63,992 nt of DNA from contig JAJYEX010000011.1 of NCBI GenBank assembly GCA_021785515.1, positions 1 to 63,992 on the forward strand. Reading direction: 5' to 3'. The stretch is from Pseudomonadota bacterium. Its GTDB lineage: Bacteria > Pseudomonadota > Gammaproteobacteria > Acidiferrobacterales > UBA6901. This document shows, piece after piece, positions 9,124 to 18,927 of this stretch. The notes beneath the pieces are model-generated. The model made no database searches and had not been told where the DNA came from. It saw nothing but the letters and a program-made list of their open reading frames with translations. The position numbers and the translations under genes are program-made. Within the stretch, counting starts at the first letter, position 1, and the number at the start of each line of letters is the position of its first letter.

Positions 9124-10935
9124 ATGACAAATCGCGAATGGAAGAAGGAAAATGGAGTGTGGCGTAGACGTCTGGCCGTGGGCTGGACCGTCATCGCGCT
9201 GTTGGCGTTAGCGGGCTGCGGCGGCGGAGGAGGCGGGTCCGGCGGTAATGCCAGTTCCGATATTTCAGGCAGCAGCAGCGTCGTCGGAATCAGTTCCGAC
9301 CCCTCCATCCCCACCTTCTCCGGAGCCCCTGAGGACCAGAGCTTCATCAATGCGGCCCTGGCCGGCGCCGGCATGAGTCTGACGCCACCGGCTGCCACCG
9401 AGACGGTGTACGTGGCCCCGCCAACAAGCTACACACCAAGCGGCGCTACCCAGATCGGCAATGGCACCCAGGCCAGTCCCTACCAGAACCTCATTGCGGT
9501 GGTCGACAGTGCCGTGCCCGGTGAACATATCTATCTCGAACCCGGCACCTATGAGATGTACAACATGGCCCAGGCGTTTGGTCTGGCGCAGAGCTGGCTT
9601 GTGCCGACAACCGCCGGCACCCAGGCTGACCCGATCGTCATCGAGACCGATCCGGCGGCATTGAGCTGGCCGAACAAGCTTGTGGCCACGCTTGATTTCC
9701 AGCTCATGCCCGCCGCCCCGAGCACCAGCCGCTCCATGGCGATCGATCTGCCCGACTGGTGGGATTTCGATAATATCGAGGTGAAAAACGCGCTCGACCG
9801 CATCTTCTGGGTGGACAGCGCGCATGATCTCATCTACCACAATGACCTGCACCACGTGCAGCTCACCGAGACCCAGGATAACGTCGGTATCGTCGATATC
9901 ATGCGGCGCGGGGGCGGTGATTATGAGGATTTTATCATCGGCAACAACATTCACGACTTCAATCCGGATGGTGCGAGCGGACCGCTCGGGCAGACCATAA
10001 ACGAGGGCTGCACCTACAGCGAGACCAACCAGTATTACACGACCTACAGCAACCTCTCGGCTTCCGGCATCGCCAACGTCAACAGCCTCACCCAATCGCA
10101 GCTTGCCACCTATACCACTGCGCCGGATAACAACGTCTATTTCTACGCCAATCTGCTGCACAACTGTCAAGACGGCATCGGTACCAAGATCCCTGAGTTC
10201 GGTCCCTGGTATGTGCTGTCCAACATGATCTATGGGGTCCAGAACGGCATCAAGTTCACGATGTCCGGCACCGTCGGCAATCCCTCCCTCGTGCGCAACA
10301 ACATCATCTATAACGCCCCTGTAAGCGGCGGCTACCAGCTTCAAAATGGCATGATCATCGGCTGGCCGATGACCGACCGTAATCTGGGCAATGCCGACAA
10401 CATGACCATCACGAACAACACCATCATCAACGCCAACAACGCCGATACCGCCCTCTATGGCGGCTTCAACGACGTGATCGACAACAACGTCTTCGTTACG
10501 ACCAGTTCGGGCTACGCCCACTATGTCTACGGTGGCGGCTACAGCGGCGGGTCCGGCATCGGCAATGGCAGCGGTGTCAACTCTGCCGGCCAGTACTTCG
10601 ACGGCGGTGGTGTCTGGCCCGGTGTCGAGGGCGAATACCTCTTCCCGGTCAATTCTACCAACCCCTATTACGCCTCGATGCCGGACTATCTGCAGGAGAC
10701 CGGATGGGGGGCGGAGACGTTTAGCGGGAATCTCTATGTAAGCACGCCGATCGTCCATTTCGCCGGCACACCTGCCGGAATCAGTCCGAACCTGAACGGC
10801 ACTGATATCGATACCAACGCCACGGTGATGTCCTGGGCCAATCTATCGCCGCTGTTCCGCGATGCATCGACCGATGACTTCCGAGCGGGCACGTCGCCGG
10901 GGATATTAGCGACCGTGGGGTCGCAGATTCCGTAG
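9124..10935 (+). CDS. Right-handed beta-helix lipoprotein, copy 1
   Basis: A 603-residue predicted lipoprotein. The N-terminus has a hydrophobic stretch ending in LALAGC, with Cys at about 33, followed by a Gly-rich spacer. The central region carries PGEHIYLEPGTYEM and repeated N-N-I/V-turn motifs such as IIGNNIHDF, VRNNIIYNAP and ITNNTIINANN, typical of parallel beta-helices found in polysaccharide lyases, epimerases and surface adhesins. No catalytic residues can be assigned by eye. Residues 59-538 are encoded by DNA with no difference found from copy 2; the last 65 residues are only related. No ribosome site is clear ahead of the ATG. Its setting suggests action on, or attachment to, the exopolysaccharide. 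Confidence 0.8.
   Translation: MTNREWKKENGVWRRRLAVGWTVIALLALAGCGGGGGGSGGNASSDISGSSSVVGISSDPSIPTFSGAPEDQSFINAALAGAGMSLTPPAATETVYVAPPTSYTPSGATQIGNGTQASPYQNLIAVVDSAVPGEHIYLEPGTYEMYNMAQAFGLAQSWLVPTTAGTQADPIVIETDPAALSWPNKLVATLDFQLMPAAPSTSRSMAIDLPDWWDFDNIEVKNALDRIFWVDSAHDLIYHNDLHHVQLTETQDNVGIVDIMRRGGGDYEDFIIGNNIHDFNPDGASGPLGQTINEGCTYSETNQYYTTYSNLSASGIANVNSLTQSQLATYTTAPDNNVYFYANLLHNCQDGIGTKIPEFGPWYVLSNMIYGVQNGIKFTMSGTVGNPSLVRNNIIYNAPVSGGYQLQNGMIIGWPMTDRNLGNADNMTITNNTIINANNADTALYGGFNDVIDNNVFVTTSSGYAHYVYGGGYSGGSGIGNGSGVNSAGQYFDGGGVWPGVEGEYLFPVNSTNPYYASMPDYLQETGWGAETFSGNLYVSTPIVHFAGTPAGISPNLNGTDIDTNATVMSWANLSPLFRDASTDDFRAGTSPGILATVGSQIP
9298..10737 (+). repeat. 1,440-bp direct repeat, copy A
   Basis: This block matches 14223-15662 at a constant offset of 4,925 bases. 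The encoded 480 residues are the same and I found no nucleotide difference where I compared lines. Identity begins at the GAC codon at 9298 and stops abruptly after the TAT codon at 10735-10737. Confidence 0.93.
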
Positions 10936-11365
10936 GCGGCTAGTGCCGGATTTCCGGCGCTGATGTTTGCTGAATTGGCGCTGTGACCGGCTGGCATCAT
11001 CGCACTGCGCGCCGGACGCGCGCGGTCCTTGAGGGCCGAAGCGCAGGTATTCCTAACGGGCGGCCGTGAGGCCGCCTCGGTCCAAAAAACAACCGAAACG
11101 CCGTCCTGCCATGACGTAAGTGAGTGTCGGCAAGGTTGCGGCACTTTATCGGCGTGCATCACACCCGCTAGAGCGGGACCTGTTTAGAATTTCCCTAAGA
11201 GGTGGTACTCTGTCTGACCTCACCGTCAGATTTACGCAGGAATGAACCGCCATTAGTAAAGTGCGGGGGTTCCAGCGTATTTCGGTGTCGGCAGCTGTCG
11301 TGGGCTAGACGGGTAAGCTGGTTATTGTCAGGTAAATCCGCGAAGCAATAATTCGAGTCGGGCCC
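10936..11365. other. Intergenic region with a strong hairpin
   Basis: No gene is supported in these 430 bases. A GCCGG/CCGGC hairpin follows the beta-helix stop (945-958 of the same kilobase) and a perfect 7-bp stem GGCGGCC-GTGA-GGCCGCC sits at 11059-11076, without a T-run on the plus strand. The last 200 bases are moderately AT-rich and presumably carry the promoter of the following glycosyltransferase. Confidence 0.45.
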
Positions 11366-12301
11366 ATGGCGCCATTGGATCCACTGGTATCAGTAATAAT
11401 TCCCTGTCACAACTATGGACGCTTTCTGTCAGAAGCGATCGATAGTGTCTTGCAGCAGAAGATCGATTCGATCGAGATCATCGTTGTTAACGATGGCAGT
11501 ACCGATGATACCCACGATGTGGCCGAGCGCTATCAGCATAGCGGCGTGCAGGAGGTCAGGAGAACGCACCCGGCAGGAGTATCGGCTGCGCGTAATGCGG
11601 GTCTTGAGCTAGCGCGCGGCAAATACGTCGCATTTCTCGACGCAGACGATCGCTGGAAACCGAAAAAACTAGAAACCTGCCTGTCCTTGTTCGACCACAA
11701 GCCCGAACTCGCGGGCGTATTTACCGATTTCGTGCGATTTTCCGAAGCTGAAGGCTATTTCGGCATGACGCAATTTGCCTTCGTTCCGGAGCTGAGTCAG
11801 CTTGCGCGATCCAGTATTCCGGGGGTCGCAAATGGATGGTTCTGGACTCATGATGCATTCTGCTGCCTGCTTGCGTGTTCGGAACTGCCGGCTTGGCCGT
11901 CGACGTGGGTATTGCGGGGCGAAGTTGCCAGATCCGAACGTTTTGATGAGCGTTTGCGAATAGGCGAAGACCTGCAGTACCTGCTAAAGATAGGACTTAA
12001 GGCCCCGCTGGGATATATCGATGCGCCCTTGTCTGAACTCCGGCGTCACGAGTCCAACGTCACGCTGCAGTATCGGGCACATTGTACGCCCGGATTAAAT
12101 ATCCCGTCACTAAAAACCCTCCGCGCGGTGCCGTTGTTGCCGCGACAGCAGCGGGCGTTGAACAAGCGATTGGTGCGAGAGTGGAGGAACGTCGGGAGCA
12201 GCGGACTGCATTCCAGGAATATTACGGATTTTTTGAAAGGTTACATGTGTGCACTTTTTTCAAAAATAAATCATGGTGTTGCGGATATTCTGCGGCGTTG
12301 A
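11366..12301 (+). CDS. Family 2 glycosyltransferase
   Basis: 311 residues with a GT-A fold. VSVIIPCHNYGRF begins near residue 9, NDGSTDDT near 47, the donor/metal DxD-type motif DADDRW near 94-99, and GEDLQYLLK near 203, which supplies the acidic acceptor-site residue. There are no membrane helices, so it is cytoplasmic or peripheral and would add a sugar during repeat-unit assembly. The gene stands alone between long non-coding stretches, unlike the packed gene order of normal polysaccharide clusters. The sugar specificity cannot be read from sequence. Confidence 0.88.
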   Translation: MAPLDPLVSVIIPCHNYGRFLSEAIDSVLQQKIDSIEIIVVNDGSTDDTHDVAERYQHSGVQEVRRTHPAGVSAARNAGLELARGKYVAFLDADDRWKPKKLETCLSLFDHKPELAGVFTDFVRFSEAEGYFGMTQFAFVPELSQLARSSIPGVANGWFWTHDAFCCLLACSELPAWPSTWVLRGEVARSERFDERLRIGEDLQYLLKIGLKAPLGYIDAPLSELRRHESNVTLQYRAHCTPGLNIPSLKTLRAVPLLPRQQRALNKRLVREWRNVGSSGLHSRNITDFLKGYMCALFSKINHGVADILRR

Positions 12302-12602
12302 ATTAGGATGGCCCGCAGACCACGCCCGCGTAACCGTAACCGGCGGCCCAACGTATGGGCGCTAGCTCTCGATTCAGGCGCGACGCCCATGCCAAGCAGA
12401 CGGCGCATTTCAAGATTATGCACGTCGCTGGAAGTGAGTTTGCATTAACCTCGCCTCATCGTTCATCACAGTCTGTGTCTGGGTCTCGACAAGCTGTTGA
12501 TTGCCGCTGTTTTTCTCGTTAGGTGTTTGCGGGTGAACCGCACCAGACGCCCGTCGGAATCAATGTTGCCCGGAAAACTCCGGCGTGCAGATTCGTGAAG
12601 TG

Positions 12603-13080
12603 GTCGATTTGTACCCAAACATCATTGGATTTGGCGCACCGGTGATCCTGCGGCTCTTCGGCAGAGGCCGCAAAGAGCGCATTCGTTCCTAGTGGCTCGA
12701 GAACATGGTGATTTTGTGGGCACCCGTGAGTCATCACCGCGCCCTGGTTACGAGCTAGTGGTTGCAACTGCCACGGCCAGTCGCTGGCTGCGTCCGGCGT
12801 GCGATTACTCTGACGCCGTACGTCAAGACAGCGAGGCAACCTGGCAAAAACAAACGTCGTGGCGCACATTTCGCCATGCCGCGGCACTTGCCTCGGATGC
12901 CGCTGGCGTCGATATTGTGGTTATCCGCAGCGGACACGGACATGTGGGCATGGATACCACAGGGTTGCGCCCAAGCTGAGTTCACCACCAAACGCACCGC
13001 CCTGGCACAGCTTGCGCCGCCGACGCAGGGCGTACGTGAGCTCCCTGGCGGAAGAACGACGACGTTTCGAGCCGGCTTGA
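12603..13080 (+). pseudogene. Fossil of an IS110-family transposase
   Basis: Forward translation with frame changes recovers pieces in the order of the IS110 DEDD domain: VDLYPNIIGFGAPVILRLF (compare IDLAKN.....G.GAPVLRRKF), then GYELVVATATASRWLR (compare CLVALEACATAHHWAR), then ITLTPYVKTARQPGKNKRR (compare RLI.PQYVKPFVKRQKND), then TTKRTALAQLA and RELPGGRTTTFRAGL (compare RTALINQLR and LPQGR..LR..L). Stops and frameshifts show that it is inactive. No C-terminal half was found. The call rests on by-eye motif order. Confidence 0.6.
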
Positions 13081-14015
13081 TTCTCTGTGTACCGTGCCGG
13101 GTAATGCGCAGGATGGTCATTGCGAATAATGCCGTCGCAGGAAAATCCGGGGATTTCCTGTGTATTACTCGGTACCGTTGATTGCTCCACTGGCTGATTC
13201 ATTGCCGATGTCAGATTGCGCCCAAGGGTGAACCGTTGCGGACACGCAAAAACAAGTTGACGGCGGAACAGCATACACAGTAAAACGCTCAGAAACCCCG
13301 GCGTCGCGATGCTCCGATGGCGCTGATCCATGCACAGTGGACCGGGTGTTCCGGCTGCAATGGATTAAGTGTCCGGATTCGGCGGAATGCGCGTTTGCGA
13401 TGCTGAAACAATGGATTACATAGAAAAGCAGGGTTCAATCCACGTTTTCTGGGATAATATAAATTTTAGTGGTACACATTCAAAATACTACCGGGATAGT
13501 TAACGCGAGGCGGCACCAGGCGCATCGGGCTCACAATACGGTTGGGGATTTTATGCGGTGGACGGGACACTGGTCGGGATAATCCGAATTGCGGTTCATC
13601 GGGTGCGGTACCTGTTTGCGATGGATTCGGAGTATCGGGGATGGGTGTGCATCAGCGCGTGGTTTTGAGGGATGCGCAAGAGCTGAAAATCCTGATGTGG
13701 CATGGTCGATCGTGTTGACGGCGACAGGTTCGCGGCGGTGTCAGATGTCCGACCGTGCGGTGTGTCGTTCAGGAGTCAGGCATAGGAGCGCGGGATTAAT
13801 GACCTACCAACAACATCGTCACCGAGAGCGCTATCAGCGTTCCTGGGCTGGTGGTTTGCGTCAACGAGAGTTCTCGGCCATGGGCATTATCCTAATGAGT
13901 CAAACGTCCGACGGATTGGGTCAGTTGCAGCTGCTGCAGATAGCTCGGCGGTGGATGACTGTTCTGGTGATGCGCGCGCCAGTATCGAACTTTTTCCCAT
14001 CGCGTTGTCAGGTCG
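13081..14015. other. Non-coding region before beta-helix copy 2
   Basis: No supportable gene. A 147-codon ORF at 13589-14032 has no ribosome site and looks compositionally random. An AT-rich patch with GATAATATAAAT at about 13452-13463 is a possible promoter element, but it is more than 500 bases from the next start. The segment before the IS110 fossil (12302-12602) is likewise empty, apart from an ATGGGCG/CGCCCAT inverted repeat at 12355-12361 and 12384-12390. Confidence 0.45.
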
Positions 14016-15860
14016 TTGATTGCAGTGCGTGATATCTTGCGTAAACGACGGTGGTGGGGCAGCTTGCTTGTAGCAGGCCTTGTGTTGCTTGTGACACCGA
14101 TATTCTCGACTTGCTCATGGGTGGGGTTTGTCAAAGGAACCACGCACAGGGTCGCCAGGGGCGCTGCCAGCGGAAGTACAGGTGGTAGCCAGGGACAGCC
14201 GCCATCGGTTTTTGCAGGGCGAGACCCCTCCATCCCCACCTTCTCCGGAGCCCCTGAGGACCAGAGCTTCATCAATGCGGCCCTGGCCGGCGCCGGCATG
14301 AGTCTGACGCCACCGGCTGCCACCGAGACGGTGTACGTGGCCCCGCCAACAAGCTACACACCAAGCGGCGCTACCCAGATCGGCAATGGCACCCAGGCCA
14401 GTCCCTACCAGAACCTCATTGCGGTGGTCGACAGTGCCGTGCCCGGTGAACATATCTATCTCGAACCCGGCACCTATGAGATGTACAACATGGCCCAGGC
14501 GTTTGGTCTGGCGCAGAGCTGGCTTGTGCCGACAACCGCCGGCACCCAGGCTGACCCGATCGTCATCGAGACCGATCCGGCGGCATTGAGCTGGCCGAAC
14601 AAGCTTGTGGCCACGCTTGATTTCCAGCTCATGCCCGCCGCCCCGAGCACCAGCCGCTCCATGGCGATCGATCTGCCCGACTGGTGGGATTTCGATAATA
14701 TCGAGGTGAAAAACGCGCTCGACCGCATCTTCTGGGTGGACAGCGCGCATGATCTCATCTACCACAATGACCTGCACCACGTGCAGCTCACCGAGACCCA
14801 GGATAACGTCGGTATCGTCGATATCATGCGGCGCGGGGGCGGTGATTATGAGGATTTTATCATCGGCAACAACATTCACGACTTCAATCCGGATGGTGCG
14901 AGCGGACCGCTCGGGCAGACCATAAACGAGGGCTGCACCTACAGCGAGACCAACCAGTATTACACGACCTACAGCAACCTCTCGGCTTCCGGCATCGCCA
15001 ACGTCAACAGCCTCACCCAATCGCAGCTTGCCACCTATACCACTGCGCCGGATAACAACGTCTATTTCTACGCCAATCTGCTGCACAACTGTCAAGACGG
15101 CATCGGTACCAAGATCCCTGAGTTCGGTCCCTGGTATGTGCTGTCCAACATGATCTATGGGGTCCAGAACGGCATCAAGTTCACGATGTCCGGCACCGTC
15201 GGCAATCCCTCCCTCGTGCGCAACAACATCATCTATAACGCCCCTGTAAGCGGCGGCTACCAGCTTCAAAATGGCATGATCATCGGCTGGCCGATGACCG
15301 ACCGTAATCTGGGCAATGCCGACAACATGACCATCACGAACAACACCATCATCAACGCCAACAACGCCGATACCGCCCTCTATGGCGGCTTCAACGACGT
15401 GATCGACAACAACGTCTTCGTTACGACCAGTTCGGGCTACGCCCACTATGTCTACGGTGGCGGCTACAGCGGCGGGTCCGGCATCGGCAATGGCAGCGGT
15501 GTCAACTCTGCCGGCCAGTACTTCGACGGCGGTGGTGTCTGGCCCGGTGTCGAGGGCGAATACCTCTTCCCGGTCAATTCTACCAACCCCTATTACGCCT
15601 CGATGCCGGACTATCTGCAGGAGACCGGATGGGGGGCGGAGACGTTTAGCGGGAATCTCTATAACAAGCCGCCGCGGGTGGTGTTTGCGGGAATCCCGAG
15701 GATGATTCGGATGCGGAACGGCGCCGATATCGACCATAGCAAGGTCGTTATGGGTTGGCGGGAACTGAAACAATTGTTCCGCAATCCTGGGGTGGGCGAT
15801 TATCGTCAGAACACTTCTTTTTCTGGTGTTTTGGCGCACGTTGGATCAAAAATCCCGTAG
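14016..15860 (+). CDS. Right-handed beta-helix protein, copy 2
   Basis: 614 residues if the TTG at 14016 is used; a GTG at 14025 in the same frame is equally plausible. The N-terminus (RKRRWWGSLLVAGLVLLV) is a signal or anchor unrelated to that of copy 1, with a weak lipobox-like FSTC. Residues 70-549 match residues 59-538 of copy 1 exactly. The last 65 residues (from NKPPRVVFAG) are homologous to the copy 1 tail at only about 45-50% by hand alignment, both ending VGS(Q/K)IP. Same beta-helix fold and likely the same substrate as copy 1, with a different export or anchoring signal. Confidence 0.8.
   Translation: MIAVRDILRKRRWWGSLLVAGLVLLVTPIFSTCSWVGFVKGTTHRVARGAASGSTGGSQGQPPSVFAGRDPSIPTFSGAPEDQSFINAALAGAGMSLTPPAATETVYVAPPTSYTPSGATQIGNGTQASPYQNLIAVVDSAVPGEHIYLEPGTYEMYNMAQAFGLAQSWLVPTTAGTQADPIVIETDPAALSWPNKLVATLDFQLMPAAPSTSRSMAIDLPDWWDFDNIEVKNALDRIFWVDSAHDLIYHNDLHHVQLTETQDNVGIVDIMRRGGGDYEDFIIGNNIHDFNPDGASGPLGQTINEGCTYSETNQYYTTYSNLSASGIANVNSLTQSQLATYTTAPDNNVYFYANLLHNCQDGIGTKIPEFGPWYVLSNMIYGVQNGIKFTMSGTVGNPSLVRNNIIYNAPVSGGYQLQNGMIIGWPMTDRNLGNADNMTITNNTIINANNADTALYGGFNDVIDNNVFVTTSSGYAHYVYGGGYSGGSGIGNGSGVNSAGQYFDGGGVWPGVEGEYLFPVNSTNPYYASMPDYLQETGWGAETFSGNLYNKPPRVVFAGIPRMIRMRNGADIDHSKVVMGWRELKQLFRNPGVGDYRQNTSFSGVLAHVGSKIP
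14223..15662 (+). repeat. 1,440-bp direct repeat, copy B
   Basis: Matches copy A at 9298-10737, offset 4,925. Upstream bases (GGGCGA versus AGTTCC) and downstream bases (AACAAG versus GTAAGC) differ at once, so the edges are sharp on both sides. Confidence 0.93.
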
Positions 15861-15891
15861 CTGCAACGACCGCATCGCGCACACGAACCCA

Positions 15892-15919
15892 TCACTGCGG
15901 ATCGGCCCCTTCGCAGTGA
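15892..15919 (+). terminator. Hairpin after beta-helix copy 2
   Basis: TCACTGCG (15892-15899) pairs with CGCAGTGA (15912-15919) across a 12-base loop, 32 bases after the stop codon. There is no adjacent T-run, so termination is only a guess. Confidence 0.35.
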
Positions 15920-16100
15920 CCATTGCCGCCTTTTCGGGTTGTACGATTGTCGGGCAGGAATGGTCGTTCCATTTTGGCGCAACGGGCTAAAGTCCGTCTG
16001 AATTGGGTCTCGCGGGGCAGGATATCCAGCAACCGACGCAGCCGCGGCATCGAGATCGAAACGGCAGTTACCGCAGTGTAGTAAATGGTGCTTACTTTAC

Positions 16101-17114
16101 ATGACTCCATCATCAATTGTGACGGAAGATCCTCGGGTGAAAACACGGATCTCTTTCATTATCCCTGCCTTTAACGAAGAGCATAATATAGCGCAGACCA
16201 TTGCGGCCATTCATCGTTATGGTGGTGACCCGGCAGACTATGAGATTTTGGTGATTGACCATGGCTCCGGAGACCGGACCGAAGCAGTAGCACAGGACCT
16301 GGGCGCAACGGTATACCGACGCCCTGGAGGCACGATCGCATCACTGCGCAATTTTGGCGCCGGACGGGCAACAGGCGAGATTATCGTTTTTCTCGATGCT
16401 GACGTGGATCTCACTGCGGAATGGAATAAACATTTTCCAGAGATCGAACGCGAACTAAAGCGGAATTCGCAGCTAGTTACCGGGTCGCATTGCAGTGCAC
16501 CTCCAGATGGAACTTGGATCGAGCGATTCTGGTTCAGAAACTTCGCGACACAGCGTCATGCCAGTCATATCGGGTCTGGTCATCTGATCATACGTCGCGA
16601 CTTCTTTTTGGAACTCAATGGTTTCGATAGTGATCTTCGAACCGGGGAAGACTACGAATTTAGTCGACGTGCCCTGTCGTCTGGCGCCAAGATTGTCAAT
16701 GACCTGAGGTTGGAAGTAATCCATCGAGGGTTTCCGAAGACCGTAGGGGGCTTAATCCGCCGCGAGGCGTGGCATGGACAGGGTGATCTCGTCTCAGTGC
16801 GTGCGTTTGTCCAGTCCAAGGTAGCGGTCGCATCGGCGATCTTTCTTTTGCTTAACGTGGTGACAGTGATGTCGTTGGTTCTGCAGATAGGTTTATGGAA
16901 AGTTCCCGCAATCAGCTTGGCGATCCTGCTGGGCATGTTGGTTGCCTCTTCGCTGCACAGGTTTCGCCATTGTGCTCTGCGTGTAGTGGCTGTCAATGCG
17001 CTGATTTTCTACTTTTACTACACGGGCCGCAGCATTGCATTGTTTCGCCGGTCCTCATGGTGGCGCGACAAGGGGACGGTCAAGAGTGCGGACTCGGGGC
17101 GTCGATCTGCCTAG
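16101..17114 (+). CDS. Membrane-associated family 2 glycosyltransferase
   Basis: 337 residues. The catalytic domain opens with ISFIIPAFNEEHNIA near residue 17, followed by IDHGSGDRT near 52, LDADVDL near 95 and GEDYEFSRRA near 177. Three hydrophobic segments follow at about 232-256, 258-279 and 286-304, so the C-terminus anchors it in the inner membrane. A glycosyltransferase of this layout commonly adds a sugar to a lipid-linked acceptor. No clear ribosome site precedes the ATG at 16101; a second in-frame start is not obvious. It is separated from the following minus-strand epimerase by 728 non-coding bases. Confidence 0.87.
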   Translation: MTPSSIVTEDPRVKTRISFIIPAFNEEHNIAQTIAAIHRYGGDPADYEILVIDHGSGDRTEAVAQDLGATVYRRPGGTIASLRNFGAGRATGEIIVFLDADVDLTAEWNKHFPEIERELKRNSQLVTGSHCSAPPDGTWIERFWFRNFATQRHASHIGSGHLIIRRDFFLELNGFDSDLRTGEDYEFSRRALSSGAKIVNDLRLEVIHRGFPKTVGGLIRREAWHGQGDLVSVRAFVQSKVAVASAIFLLLNVVTVMSLVLQIGLWKVPAISLAILLGMLVASSLHRFRHCALRVVAVNALIFYFYYTGRSIALFRRSSWWRDKGTVKSADSGRRSA

Positions 17115-17842
17115 AGTGCCTCGCTCGATCCGGCAAATTACGTGTCGTTGAGTTTGCCCAAACGCAGCGCGGGTCGCTGTGTCAAGTGTTCGCCCGCACA
17201 CGGACTGTTTTCAAGCGGGATCCCGCAATGGCGCTTCTTAACTGTCCTGGGTCCGTCAATTGCGTATCAGGCCTCTGGCGTTTTGTAGCGTTAGTTAGGC
17301 GCGCGCACCGCAAGCAAGCGGCTCGTTGCGAAAGACGGGTGACAACCTCGACACAGACGTCGGCCCCTTCATCGTGGTGGCGTACCGGTTTGAGCGGCAC
17401 GCATTACCCGGAACTGCGCCTAGTATTACCACCTTTTATCCTGCGAAGACTAGCCCACCCCTGGCGCGATCGTACAGGCGGATTGGCGCAAGAGCCGCAG
17501 CCCATCCGGCGCTGTGGTAGCGATACTGCCTGGCCGGACGCCGACCGAGGCGTGAAATGCGCGCAGAAGGCCCAGGGTCGCGGACAGATCCGGAAGATCC
17601 GGGTGCGCTCAGCGCTGTCATGGCGCATCACAAGCTGTGCCACGACCGGTGCGGCGGTAGATTGCTCTGCCGCGGGTGGCTCGGTCCGTAGGATCGGTCT
17701 GAAGAAAAGCAAGCACAATGTCTTCAGGACCCGTTGCCAGATGACGCAAGACCATCGCCGACGCAAACCTTAATAAAAAGATGCAATGATTCCAGTACAG
17801 ATCCGGAGCGACGCGCGCGGGGCGCAACCGCCGGTGATCCGG
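17115..17842. other. Gene-free stretch between convergent genes
   Basis: Overlapping ORFs up to about 290 codons occur on the plus strand but begin inside the glycosyltransferase gene in another frame, and none resembles a known protein. I looked for transposase motifs like those found at 8.4-8.9 and 12.6-13.1 kb and saw none convincing. Best read as decayed DNA. Confidence 0.45.
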
Positions 17843-18850
17843 TCATGCCTTGTAGTATTCACGGTACCAGCGCACGAAGCGCGAAATCCCCACGTCGACC
17901 GGGGTTGCGGGCCTGAAGCCGACTGCCGCAGCGAGTTCACTCACATCGGCGACGGTCGCCGGTACGTCACCGTCCTGCATCGGCAATAGCTCCAGGATAG
18001 CCTCACGGCCGAGCTCTTTTTCCAAAATGCGGATGTAACGCATCAGTTCCACCGGGCTGTTGTTGCCGATATTGAATATGCGGTACGGAGCACGGCTGGT
18101 GGCGGGATCTGGCCGCTCTCCAGACCAGTCAGCATTGGGTGTTGCCGGCTGGTCTATAACGCGAATCACACCCTCGACGATGTCGTCGATATAGGTGAAA
18201 TCGCGCACCATCTGTCCACGGTTGAATACAGGGATGGGTTTCCCCTCCAGGATTCCCTTGGTGAACAGAAACAGCGCCATATCCGGGCGCCCCCAGGGAC
18301 CGTAAACGGTAAAGAAGCGCAATCCCGTGCACGGCAGGGAAAACAGGTGGGCATAACTATGCGCCATGAGTTCGTTGGCCTTCTTGCTCGCAGCATAGAG
18401 CGACAGCGGATGATCAACGTTGTCGTGCTCCGAGAAGGGCTGCTTGGTATTGGCCCCGTAGACCGAGCTGGAGGATGCAAATACGAAATGGCCGACCCGG
18501 GAATGGCGACATCCTTCAAGCAGGTTGGCAAAGCCAACAAGGTTGGCATCGATATAGGCATGCGGATTCTTGAGGGAATAGCGCACGCCGGCCTGGGCTG
18601 CGAGGTTCATTACGGCATCGAATTGCAGGTCACGAAAGAGTTTTGCGACAGCTTCACGCTCGGCAATGTCGAGCCGCACAAAGCGAAAGTTCCGGTAGGC
18701 AGACAGCCGGGCGAGGCGCGATTCTTTCAGCGCCACCGAGTAGTAATCATTCAGATTGTCGATTCCGACGACCTCGTCGCCGCGCTCAAGTAGCCGTATG
18801 GCAAGGCTCGATCCGATAAATCCGGCAGCGCCGGTGATCATGATGCGCAT
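17843..18850 (-). CDS. UDP-glucuronate 4-epimerase-type extended SDR
   Basis: 335 residues. The NAD-binding motif [11 protein letters not shown] lies at residues 7-17, the catalytic region has SSSSVYGAN near 125 and the YxxxK pair as YAASKK near 152-157. The sequence [14 protein letters not shown] after the Rossmann strand is characteristic of the UDP-GlcA 4-epimerase (CapI/LspL) group, which makes UDP-galacturonate. A GAGAGG ribosome site precedes the ATG. It is transcribed with the dehydrogenase upstream, 77 bases away. Together they would supply acidic sugars to a polysaccharide. Exact substrate (GlcA or GlcNAcA) is inferred. Confidence 0.87.
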   Translation of the reverse strand: MRIMITGAAGFIGSSLAIRLLERGDEVVGIDNLNDYYSVALKESRLARLSAYRNFRFVRLDIAEREAVAKLFRDLQFDAVMNLAAQAGVRYSLKNPHAYIDANLVGFANLLEGCRHSRVGHFVFASSSSVYGANTKQPFSEHDNVDHPLSLYAASKKANELMAHSYAHLFSLPCTGLRFFTVYGPWGRPDMALFLFTKGILEGKPIPVFNRGQMVRDFTYIDDIVEGVIRVIDQPATPNADWSGERPDPATSRAPYRIFNIGNNSPVELMRYIRILEKELGREAILELLPMQDGDVPATVADVSELAAAVGFRPATPVDVGISRFVRWYREYYKA

Positions 18851-18927
18851 GGTATGCTTCGTCCTCTCAATTCAGGGTGGTTACTCGGCCATCTGGCGGA
18901 TATGCTCTGTTGGCTAGAGGGCGTACC

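Noticed and set aside
9265-10758. A 497-codon ORF antisense to beta-helix copy 1 (and its partner at 14115-15839)
   Set aside because: It mirrors the codon pattern of the GC-rich sense gene, is Val/Asp/Gly-rich, lacks a ribosome site, and is repeated only because the core is repeated.
10738-10935. PEP-CTERM sorting signal at the end of the beta-helix proteins
   Set aside because: No PEP motif, transmembrane segment or basic tail; both proteins end in VGS(Q/K)IP.
8094-11176. Shared decamer GCTAGAGCGG at 8094-8103 and 11167-11176 as insertion-sequence ends
   Set aside because: Decamers of this kind are expected by chance in a window this size, and the flanking bases do not match.
13589-14032. 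147-codon plus-strand ORF before beta-helix copy 2
   Set aside because: No ribosome site, no family resemblance and random-looking composition.
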